This document shows, piece after piece, positions 56,713-64,000 of a DNA stretch of 64,000 nt; positions within the stretch are counted from its first letter, which is position 1, and the number at the start of each line of letters is the position of its first letter. The position numbers and the translations under genes are program-made. This DNA comes from Bacteroides intestinalis. GTDB taxonomy: Bacteria > Bacteroidota > Bacteroidia > Bacteroidales > Bacteroidaceae. The stretch spans positions 682,001 to 746,000 of the forward strand of contig NZ_CABJDN010000001.1 of assembly GCF_902364365.1 (NCBI RefSeq), read 5' to 3'. The notes beneath the pieces were generated by a model that was not told the origin of the DNA, made no database searches, and saw only the letters and a program-made list of their open reading frames with translations.

Positions 56713-59115
56713 TTATTTCTTGATTGGAATATATTCGTCCCATAGTTTCAGTGAATGCAGGTAGCCCGTGAACGGCCAGTTGCGTTCTGCATTCCGTCCC
56801 AATGTTACGTATTGTGATGGCTTTATTAGTAACTGAATGTCTTTTTCGCTAATTAATTTACCATTGATATATACTTGTTCCATGCGGCCGTCGAAACAAA
56901 TATAGATATGCTGCCATTTGCCTTCAAGCGACTTCATGTCCTTGTAACCGGCATCCTCGTACCAACCATAGTGGTTGATGACACCGCATCGGGGTTCCGT
57001 ACCGCTTACGAGCATAATCTTTTCCAATTCGTCATGCGAAGTCGTGAAGTCGACTACACATTCATTTTCAGCAATGGAATCATTCAGTAACCAGGCTTCC
57101 AATGTATAGGGGGCATTGTCCAGCAAGGTTGCAGGCAGGGAGAAGTTGGACTGGAATACCTGCTGCCCATCAAAGCTGAAACTTTTCTTCCCTTCCACTT
57201 CCTTGATGATGGAGGGGGCTTTGTGGGCTTCGAAGTATCCTTCTATTCCATGATTGGAAAGATAATGTACGGTGTCTCCTGCGGCGAAGTCATCAGCGGT
57301 GATGCTTACTACCAAGCCATGCTTTTGCTGGTCGGCAGCCGGTAAGCGGACGATATCCGTAGTGGTATCATATTCCTGTTCGGCAGGTGCCTGTTTCCAG
57401 TTATAGTAGCGCAGATTAGTGATGATTAAGGGTTCGGCTCCGCTTTGAAGCGAAATCACACCGGATGAAAGGGCGGGTTCCGCTTCGTAGCTTTGCCATC
57501 CACCTAACCTATGAACTAACCCACTAATTGTATGCTCTTTGGAGGGAGAAAGTAACGGATGACGGTATTCCAGCGTAGTGCCCGGTTCGAGAACCAGTGC
57601 GTCGCGTCCGTCAATGCGCTCGGTGCGGGCTGATCCTGCTTTCAGGATAAAAGCACCTCCTAACATTCCTTCATTGTTCTGCCATTCGCGGCCATTCCAG
57701 TCGGCGGCTGTCAGTCCGAGCCACTGTTGGGGGGCGGAATCTTCGATACCGGAAAATATCTTGATGTTCCAGATAGCGCCACCGAAGCCATTCTTCTGTC
57801 CACCGGTATAGGTGAGGCGTACAAAGCGGGCTTTGGCTTTGCCGAAATCTACCATCGGGCTGCCTGCCAGATGATTGTTCCGCTTGTCGGCAAAGATATT
57901 CCAGCGTTTACCGTCTGTTGAAGTTTCAATCAGGTATTGATAGAACTGAGTGCCATATTCAAATTGTGTCCAGATCGTTTGTATCTGCTGGGGGCGTCCC
58001 AGGTCTATTTCAAGCCATTCCTGTCCCATGCCGCGCGGACGCCATAAAGTTCCGTTGTTATCATCTACGGCATATTCGGGACGGAAGTTGTCATCATAAG
58101 AGGAAGAGGCACGCACGCTTTTACCAAAGGCGAGGTTGGTTGATTTAACAACGGAAGGAGCCAGTGCACCTACGCCTTCATGGGTAGGGGTAATTTTTTG
58201 AATCGTTCCGTCTGCATTGAATGTCATGCGGTCGATGCAAAGCTGGCGGTGGAAGCCACGGTTGGAGTGTGGATTATCGTGGCGGTGATAAACGATATAG
58301 TAATCATTACCTTCCTGGAGGATACTGTGATGTCCGGGACCGTGAATGGTTCCGTCAGTATTGGTTTCGAGGATGCAGCCGCCATAGGTGTAAGGACCCA
58401 GAGGCTTGTCTGAGGTGGCATATTGCACACGGTATGTGTGGTCGTGGCAGGAACCGGAGGAATACATAAAGTAATAGGTTCCATTGCGTTTGATTACAAA
58501 AGGTGCTTCGAAGAAATCGGTGGCTTCGGTATTGGGGATGAGGCGGGTTTCGGTAAAACTCTTCAAATCGGGAGCTAATTTTCCGGCACCGCAACCGAAA
58601 CCTTTGTAAATGCCCCAGGTTCCCCAGTACATATAGACTGAACCGTCATCGTCCACAAATGTTTGTCCGTCCAGAGTGATGGCATTTGTTACGAAACGGT
58701 CGGGGATAAGGACCGCTTCGCTATCGCCCAGGATATTCTTCCACGGACCACGGGGAGTTTCACTGACTCCACAGTGGATGATACAGGGCTGGCAATAGAA
58801 GTAGTAGTACTTTCCGTCAGAGTGCTGCATCACATCGGGTGCCCATATCCAGTGGCTGTCGGGCCAGTTCATGGGCATCAAGGTCCAGTTTACGAAGTCC
58901 TTGCTTGTCCATACTTGTGCGGGGCCAAAGCCTGCACCACTGCCATCGGTAGTGGCGTACATATAATAAGTATCACCAAACTTTTTGATAGTAGGGTCGG
59001 CGAAATATCCGGGAATTACGGGATTGCCGGCACCGGGAGTATTGAAAGCGGCCTGCGCGAAGGCGGAAATGACTCCTATTAAGAGGGAGGCGATTACAAG
59101 GACAAGTTTGTTCAT
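56713..59115 (-). CDS. GH43 glycosidase with F5/8-type and LamG-like modules
   Basis: An 800-residue exported protein (signal ending ISAFAQA). The five-bladed propeller (~30-320) has the GH43 triad: Asp40 (YFADPT), Asp94 (WAPDVM) and Glu203 (FFEAPF). A coagulation-factor 5/8-type (CBM32-like) module (~330-470) and a C-terminal LamG-like module (~640-795; YTLEAWLL, WQHIYICFDG) follow. GH43 members are arabinofuranosidases, xylosidases or galactosidases. An arabinose-releasing role is favoured here by the GH127 neighbour, without proof. It is second in the operon, 134 bp downstream of GH97. Confidence 0.9.
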   Translation of the reverse strand: MNKLVLVIASLLIGVISAFAQAAFNTPGAGNPVIPGYFADPTIKKFGDTYYMYATTDGSGAGFGPAQVWTSKDFVNWTLMPMNWPDSHWIWAPDVMQHSDGKYYYFYCQPCIIHCGVSETPRGPWKNILGDSEAVLIPDRFVTNAITLDGQTFVDDDGSVYMYWGTWGIYKGFGCGAGKLAPDLKSFTETRLIPNTEATDFFEAPFVIKRNGTYYFMYSSGSCHDHTYRVQYATSDKPLGPYTYGGCILETNTDGTIHGPGHHSILQEGNDYYIVYHRHDNPHSNRGFHRQLCIDRMTFNADGTIQKITPTHEGVGALAPSVVKSTNLAFGKSVRASSSYDDNFRPEYAVDDNNGTLWRPRGMGQEWLEIDLGRPQQIQTIWTQFEYGTQFYQYLIETSTDGKRWNIFADKRNNHLAGSPMVDFGKAKARFVRLTYTGGQKNGFGGAIWNIKIFSGIEDSAPQQWLGLTAADWNGREWQNNEGMLGGAFILKAGSARTERIDGRDALVLEPGTTLEYRHPLLSPSKEHTISGLVHRLGGWQSYEAEPALSSGVISLQSGAEPLIITNLRYYNWKQAPAEQEYDTTTDIVRLPAADQQKHGLVVSITADDFAAGDTVHYLSNHGIEGYFEAHKAPSIIKEVEGKKSFSFDGQQVFQSNFSLPATLLDNAPYTLEAWLLNDSIAENECVVDFTTSHDELEKIMLVSGTEPRCGVINHYGWYEDAGYKDMKSLEGKWQHIYICFDGRMEQVYINGKLISEKDIQLLIKPSQYVTLGRNAERNWPFTGYLHSLKLWDEYIPIKK

Positions 59116-59180
59116 ATTTGTTTTTGTTATTTGATAAATGATAAATTAGTAGGAAAATGATAATTAGAAGTATCTCAGTT

Positions 59181-59199
59181 CTCCTCCTTCCAGGAGGAG
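59181..59199. repeat. Short G/C-rich hairpin between GH97 and GH43 genes
   Basis: CTCCTCC/GGAGGAG with a 5-nt loop, followed by ACCCGCAGGGGGAGG. It interrupts the otherwise tight operon in the 134-bp GH97-GH43 gap and could be an mRNA processing or partial termination site. Confidence 0.4.
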
Positions 59200-59249
59200 T
59201 ACCCGCAGGGGGAGGTGGTAGGTGCAACAATAGCTACGTGACTAATTTA

Positions 59250-61976
59250 TCATTTGTGTATTTTATTATTAATTGGTATCTCTATTTCATAAAAATATTC
59301 TTTCAACAGCTTGTACATTTCCGAATCGTAGGCTTTCAGCTTTACGCGACGATTCATAGAATTGTGTATACCATTGGCAGGATCAGCGTAACGGTTACAG
59401 TTGAAGAAAGACTGTACACATTCCGCAAAGTATTCTTCTTTGTTGCTTAATGCGTAAGTACCGGCCCATAGTCCTTTTTCTCCAGCGCTTTTCCACAATG
59501 CTTCCAGTCGGTCATTGAAATCCGGTTCCACACCTGCAATTCCTACCATATGTATCAGATGGGCAAATTCATGAATCAGAATATTTTCGCCCGTATATTT
59601 ATCTTGTGATAAAGCCAACAGATTCTCTTCCCCGCAACTGGCGGAGAATTCATCTTCCGGTGCCCCACCGAAACCACGGGCACGCCAGTTCCAGTATGCA
59701 ATGCTGTCCGGCGAATTGCAGATATGTGCAAACTCCGGTAAATCACAAGTTTCTTCGTCTTTACCGATAACCATCACATGGCACCCTTTTTTCACCATAT
59801 GCGCTTTTACATCCGGACGTTTTGATAGCATCAGACTGATGATATCACATGCTTTTAGTAACGCTTCATCACTTACCCTTTCGGAGGAAGTGACATACAA
59901 TCCCTCAGTTTCAATGTATTTCTTATAAAAAGAAGGGATATTCTTTCCCTCGGGTATGGACGTTACTTCACCCCGCACCGGACACCATTCAAGCTTCATC
60001 GCGAATCCCCCGCCCGAAGCTAAATGTATCTTTATCCGGCTGTTTTTATCTATAATCAGTTTCTCTGTACGATAATCTTCCGCTTGTTTATTCGCATTAA
60101 TACCATCAGCAAAAAGCGTGGCTGTATAGCGAACATTGGAAGGCAGGAACGAAAAGGCAAATTCTATATCACGTTCATCCCAGTTTGTCATCCCGCCAAT
60201 GTACCAGTTGACATCTTTCTTTCGTACACTAACGATATATTCTCCCATTTTACCTGCGGCGATAAAGGTGGAATCCGTCTCTACGGGAATTGAAGTGATG
60301 AAGTCCACACATTCCTGTTCATTCAGATAATTCGTCGGAGCATCGCACAGCATGGTGAGCGGAGAATCGTGTACAATATAGGTGGCCAACTGATGACAAC
60401 GGGTTCCCATACTCATCGGTGAGTAATAGACGGCGCGCCAGTCGGCTTTCGTTGCATTGCGCATGGCACCCGGAGTATAGTCTACCGGACCTGCCATCAT
60501 ACGGATATACGGAAAGGTCACATTGTAAAGTGGCATGTTATTCTTGATATCCGTCCACTTCACTTCTTCCATACCGAACAGGCTCTCAAAGTTGATGATA
60601 TTCGGATAAGTGCGATTGATGCCTGTAGGTTTGTAAATGCCATGGAGGTCGAGTGTCAACTTATGTTTTGCCGTAGCATCAGCGATGCGATATACCATTT
60701 CAACAGCAGTCTGATCATCACGATCCAGAAAGTCTACTTTGAAGCCTTTGATACCCATTCCGGAGTACTTCTTGCAGGCAGCTTCCAGTTGTTTGTCGAG
60801 TACATTGAATACTGTCCAAAGAATAATATCAACTCCTTTCTGTTTTCCGTAGGCGATTAGTTCCGGAAGATTCAGTTCGGGTACAACGATCAGCATATCA
60901 CCACTTTTCGGGTTATACCAACCCTCGTCGAGCACTATAAACTCTATATCATTCCTGCTGGCAAAGTCTATGTAATATTTATAGGTATCCATATTGATAC
61001 CTGCTTTAAAGGGGACACCTTTCAGATTCCAGTCATTCCACCAATCCCAGGCTACTTTTCCGGTTTTTATCCACGACGTGTCGCCTATGCGGTTGGGAGA
61101 TGCCAATGCATACACCAGATTATTAACAGGCATATCCGTATCCTTTTCAGTGACAGCCAGTACGCGCCAAGGATAAGTACGTGCACCACTACTGCGTGCT
61201 ATGAAATCACTGGTTTCTGTTACATACTCCTGCATACGCCAGGGATAGAAATCTGTTTGGGTAGGGTAGGGGGCAAAAACACCTTTTAGCCCATATCCAT
61301 CTTTCTGAGATTCTACAAACATTCCCGGATATGCTTCAAGATCAGATTCCAGTAGAGTTAATTTGGTTTTACCGCAGTCCACTGTAACGGGTAGGAAAGC
61401 TACTTTCGGCTGTGCCTTCGACAATGGGGTAACATCGTATATATTTTGAAAAGCCATTGCCATTGGCTTTTTGTCATTCGTCGTATAAGGAAGATAAGCT
61501 GTATAATCTTGATTAAAGTTGAAATCGGCTATTTCATCTTTGATTGTAACATCTGCTGTACGTGTGGTATAGAAACGGTAGGCTACTCCATCATCATAAG
61601 CGCGGAAAGTAACTCCAAAACCACCTTTCAACTTCAAGTCGAGTTCATTGCATGTAGCAACGAACTCCTTGAAGCGGTAGAAAGGGGATTCTACATTATC
61701 TCTGATCTTTTTCCTTTTTATACCTGTTACCTGAGAATTGTTTCCTATTTCGGTTCCGTCGGTCAGAACCAAGCCTATGTTAGAAAGAGAGAGAATTGTA
61801 TCCTTTTCGTGCATCACCTGATAAGATAGTTTGTCTCCGGTACTGATTTCTACTTTCAGTTTTCTGTCGGGAGATGCCAGTGCGTATTTCTTTCCTGTTG
61901 CTGCCTCGATTGAATTATTTCCGCAATACAGAAATAGGGAAATAACGACTAATTTGAAAGAGAGGTTGTTTTTCAT
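59250..61976 (-). CDS. GH97 glycosidase fused to a C-terminal HExxH metallopeptidase-like domain
   Basis: A 908-residue exported protein (signal ending NSIEA). Residues ~30-660 are a complete GH97: N-terminal beta-sandwich (LASPDRKLKVEIS), TIM barrel and C-terminal domain ending LASGGGFAMKLEW. Asp415 in FKVDFLDRDD marks the retaining subgroup, and Glu470/471 lie in GMEEVKW, the acid/base region. Retaining GH97 enzymes include alpha-galactosidases. Residues ~665-908 form a separate domain with HEFAHLIH (His802, Glu803, His806) and a possible third zinc ligand in EEYFAEC (~Glu852), as in gluzincin peptidases. The fusion is continuous, without frameshift. It is first in the minus-strand operon. 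Confidence 0.88.
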   Translation of the reverse strand: MKNNLSFKLVVISLFLYCGNNSIEAATGKKYALASPDRKLKVEISTGDKLSYQVMHEKDTILSLSNIGLVLTDGTEIGNNSQVTGIKRKKIRDNVESPFYRFKEFVATCNELDLKLKGGFGVTFRAYDDGVAYRFYTTRTADVTIKDEIADFNFNQDYTAYLPYTTNDKKPMAMAFQNIYDVTPLSKAQPKVAFLPVTVDCGKTKLTLLESDLEAYPGMFVESQKDGYGLKGVFAPYPTQTDFYPWRMQEYVTETSDFIARSSGARTYPWRVLAVTEKDTDMPVNNLVYALASPNRIGDTSWIKTGKVAWDWWNDWNLKGVPFKAGINMDTYKYYIDFASRNDIEFIVLDEGWYNPKSGDMLIVVPELNLPELIAYGKQKGVDIILWTVFNVLDKQLEAACKKYSGMGIKGFKVDFLDRDDQTAVEMVYRIADATAKHKLTLDLHGIYKPTGINRTYPNIINFESLFGMEEVKWTDIKNNMPLYNVTFPYIRMMAGPVDYTPGAMRNATKADWRAVYYSPMSMGTRCHQLATYIVHDSPLTMLCDAPTNYLNEQECVDFITSIPVETDSTFIAAGKMGEYIVSVRKKDVNWYIGGMTNWDERDIEFAFSFLPSNVRYTATLFADGINANKQAEDYRTEKLIIDKNSRIKIHLASGGGFAMKLEWCPVRGEVTSIPEGKNIPSFYKKYIETEGLYVTSSERVSDEALLKACDIISLMLSKRPDVKAHMVKKGCHVMVIGKDEETCDLPEFAHICNSPDSIAYWNWRARGFGGAPEDEFSASCGEENLLALSQDKYTGENILIHEFAHLIHMVGIAGVEPDFNDRLEALWKSAGEKGLWAGTYALSNKEEYFAECVQSFFNCNRYADPANGIHNSMNRRVKLKAYDSEMYKLLKEYFYEIEIPINNKIHK

Positions 61977-62469
61977 GATTCGGTTAATTCTTATTTGTCT
62001 GTCTGCAAAGTAAAAGAAAAAAGAGCGAACGGAAGGACTGAATAATATAATGTAATAAAAGAATAGTCCAAAAGATGCCTTTCTGTAGCCCTCTCAATGG
62101 CTGTTTGTAGTATTCTTGTATTCGATTGGATTATTTTTTCATCCATTTGCGTGTGCTTATCTGATTCTTATTTATCTCGTATTTAGGGCGTAGCTTCTTT
62201 GTACCTTCTCCTTGTATATAGAAAGGAGTAGGTAGGGAGAAGATAGGGAGTAAGTAAGGAGAAGGTAAGGGGAAAGTGAAGAGGTGATGTGAAATGAGGG
62301 AAATTTAAAATATCGTCCAATGGGATAAAACAATAATCCAAATCTTCTTTTGGAGCTTCATGCTTCGACTATTCTTTTATCCTTATAGATTATTTTTTCA
62401 TCCTGTTAACAGGAAATCCCTTTCCTTTGCCGTACACTAATGCTAATGATTTAAAAGCACATATATAGT
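61977..62469. promoter_or_regulatory. Divergent control region with four pairs of a 17-bp site
   Basis: The consensus is GGAYTATTYTTTYATCC. Pairs, each with 21-bp spacing: A (minus) 62032-62048 and 62053-62069; B (plus) 62107-62123 and 62128-62144; C (minus) 62302-62318 and 62323-62339; D (plus) 62366-62382 and 62387-62403. The -7-like boxes are TTACTTTG on the minus strand (62006-62013) for GH97 and TTCCTTTG on the plus strand (62422-62429) for GH127. Both start 35 bp from the proximal site. Several sites match at 15-17 of 17 positions; the proximal A site and distal C site match at about 11. The spacing suggests an AraC-type activator, such as a hybrid two-component protein, encoded outside the window. 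Confidence 0.65.
62202..62313. repeat. C-free purine-rich tract with 12-bp inverted repeat
   Basis: There is no C on the plus strand from 62221 to 62313 (93 nt); most of it is degenerate GGTAAGGAGAAG-like repeats. TACCTTCTCCTT (62202-62213) is the exact complement of AAGGAGAAGGTA (62256-62267). It lies between site pairs B and C in the divergent control region. Confidence 0.6.
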
Positions 62470-64000
62470 ATGATGAAGAAACGAATTCAATTCCTTTTCG
62501 GTAGCATTGCCCTTCTGGGCATGAGTGCTTGCAGCAATTCCTACGTTAAGCCCGATGCACCGATAAAAGAAGTTCCCTTTACTCAAGTTCACCTGAATGA
62601 TAACTTCTGGACTCCACGCATTGAAACCAACCGTACTGTTTCTATTCCTTCCGCATTTAAAGAATGTGAGAAGAACGGGCGCTTCGATAACTTTGCCATA
62701 GCCAGTGGTCTGATGAAAGGAGAACATCGCGGTGACTTTTCTTTTGATGATACCGATCCTTATAAGATTATAGAAGGAGCCTCTTATTCGCTGGCTGTGA
62801 AATATGATAAAGCGCTGGATGCTTATCTGGATAGCGTTATTACCTTGATTGCTGCTGCTCAGGAACCGGATGGCTATCTTACCACTTGTGTTACTAATAA
62901 ATGCTATCGCCTTTCCGGTTGGTGGGGAAAGAGCCGTTGGGAAAAGATTAATAGTCATGAACTTTATAATAGCGGTCATTTGTATGAAGCTGCCGTTGCT
63001 CATTTTCGTGCGACGGGGAAGCGTAATCTCCTTGATGTAGCTATCAAGAATGCCGACTTAGTATGTCAGGTCTTTGGTCCGAATGAAGGACAGAAGCATG
63101 TTCCTTCCGGTCATCCTATCGCTGAAATGGCCCTCGCTAAATTATATAAGGTGACAGGGGATGAAAAGTATTTGAAGATGGCTAAATACTTTGTAGAGGA
63201 AACCGGTCGCGGAACAGACGGACATCGTCTTAGCGAATACAGCCAGGATCACAAACCTATTCTGCAACAAGATGAAATAGTAGGTCATGCCGTACGTGCA
63301 GGATATCTTTATTCCGGTGTTGCCGATGTAGCTTCATTAACTCAGGATACAGCTTATTTCAATGCTTTAAGCCGTATCTGGGAAAATATGGCAAGTAAGA
63401 AGCTTTTTATAACCGGTGGTATCGGTTCACGTCCGCAAGGTGAAGGATTTGGTCCTAACTATGAATTGAATAACCATACCGCATACTGTGAGACTTGTGC
63501 TGCCATTGCCAATGTGTATTGGAATCACCGTATGTTTCTGGCTACGGGTAATGCCAAGTATGCCGATGTACTTGAGCGTGCTCTTTACAATGGAGTTATT
63601 TCGGGTGTTTCACTCAGTGGCGATAAGTTTTTCTATGATAATCCGCTTGAGTCTATGGGGCAACATGAACGCCAGCATTGGTTTGGTTGCGCTTGCTGTC
63701 CGGGTAATGTAACGCGTTTCATGGCTTCTGTACCTTTTTATATGTATGCTACTCAGGGCAATGATATTTATGTCAATCTCTATATCCAGAGTAAAGCCGA
63801 ATTGAATACGGAAACTAACAATGTAAAATTGGAACAGACCACAACTTATCCGTGGGATGGTAAAGTCAGCATTTCCGTTAATCCCGAAAAGGAACAGGAA
63901 TTCGCTTTGCGCGTTCGTATTCCGGGATGGGCACAGGATGCTCCTGTACCTACGGACCTTTATTCGTTTACTGATAAGGCAAAGGCTTACACTATCTCCA
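62470..64000 (+). CDS. GH127 beta-L-arabinofuranosidase-type lipoprotein, 3' cut by window
   Basis: The first 510 residues of a second GH127 protein. The signal is of lipoprotein type (GMSAC, Cys ~21). The barrel shows RWEKINSHELYN, AYCETCAAIANVYWN and the catalytic GCACCPGN motif. It is clearly related to the GH127 at 54285, but lipid-anchored and on the opposite strand across the shared control region. Two ATG codons (62470 and 62473) are possible starts. It probably removes beta-L-arabinofuranose from the same substrate, perhaps with different linkage preference or location. The rest of the gene lies beyond the window. Confidence 0.9.
   Translation, partial: MMKKRIQFLFGSIALLGMSACSNSYVKPDAPIKEVPFTQVHLNDNFWTPRIETNRTVSIPSAFKECEKNGRFDNFAIASGLMKGEHRGDFSFDDTDPYKIIEGASYSLAVKYDKALDAYLDSVITLIAAAQEPDGYLTTCVTNKCYRLSGWWGKSRWEKINSHELYNSGHLYEAAVAHFRATGKRNLLDVAIKNADLVCQVFGPNEGQKHVPSGHPIAEMALAKLYKVTGDEKYLKMAKYFVEETGRGTDGHRLSEYSQDHKPILQQDEIVGHAVRAGYLYSGVADVASLTQDTAYFNALSRIWENMASKKLFITGGIGSRPQGEGFGPNYELNNHTAYCETCAAIANVYWNHRMFLATGNAKYADVLERALYNGVISGVSLSGDKFFYDNPLESMGQHERQHWFGCACCPGNVTRFMASVPFYMYATQGNDIYVNLYIQSKAELNTETNNVKLEQTTTYPWDGKVSISVNPEKEQEFALRVRIPGWAQDAPVPTDLYSFTDKAKAYTIS

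Overview
This 64 kb window comes from a gut-type Bacteroides (Bacteroidales). The evidence is paired SusC/SusD genes, many secreted glycoside hydrolases with Sec or lipoprotein signals, promoters with the Bacteroidetes -7 element TAnnTTTG, weak Shine-Dalgarno sequences, and an AraC-type regulator inside a polysaccharide utilisation locus (PUL). The species cannot be named from the sequence alone. No rRNA, tRNA, CRISPR array, phage or insertion sequence was found.

Layout. (1) 1-6.0 kb: two tandem NagZ-type GH3 / beta-lactamase-fold fusions, the first cut by the window edge. (2) 6.0-8.7 kb, minus strand: an outer-membrane barrel, a DUF4136 lipoprotein and an aldo/keto reductase. (3) 8.8-39.7 kb: a large (galacto)(gluco)mannan PUL. 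It encodes GH27, GH3, GH2, an AraC regulator, a CE7 esterase, GH5_7, GH5_2, GH26, two SusC/SusD pairs, a surface glycan-binding protein, two further GH26 enzymes, a GH130 mannosylglucose phosphorylase, a sugar symporter, a mannobiose-epimerase-type protein and an SGNH esterase. Surface mannanases, binding proteins and SusCD bring oligosaccharides into the periplasm. Alpha-galactosidase, esterases and exo-enzymes trim them. Mannobiose is imported, epimerised to mannosyl-glucose and phosphorolysed. (4) 39.9-41.3 kb: a divergent aspartokinase paralogue with altered active-site motifs. (5) 41.5-51.9 kb: a Kdp potassium-uptake locus (kdpFABC) with an NtrC/sigma-54-type response regulator instead of an OmpR-type KdpE, a KdpD split into sensor and kinase proteins, an embedded porin-like gene and an extra 31-residue membrane miniprotein. 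(6) 52-64 kb: a divergent arabinose/galactose-targeting locus with a GH97-metallopeptidase fusion, GH43, GH127 and an S9 peptidase on the minus strand and a second GH127 (cut by the window end) on the plus strand.

Four main results came from reading the non-coding DNA and gene combinations. First, five structural promoters of the mannan PUL carry the same 16-bp operator exactly 37 bp upstream of the -7 box, and the araC gene carries it inverted over its own start site. Second, the divergent 61.98-62.47 kb region contains four pairs of a 17-bp site with 21-bp spacing inside every pair. The promoter-proximal site lies 35 bp from the -7-like box in both directions. Third, a sigma-54 promoter with a dyad upstream precedes kdp, and about 500 bp further up is a nine-unit array with strict 22-bp phasing. 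Fourth, the 52-64 kb gene set matches what would be needed to degrade extensin-type hydroxyproline-rich glycoproteins. These are inferences that sequence searches or experiments could test.
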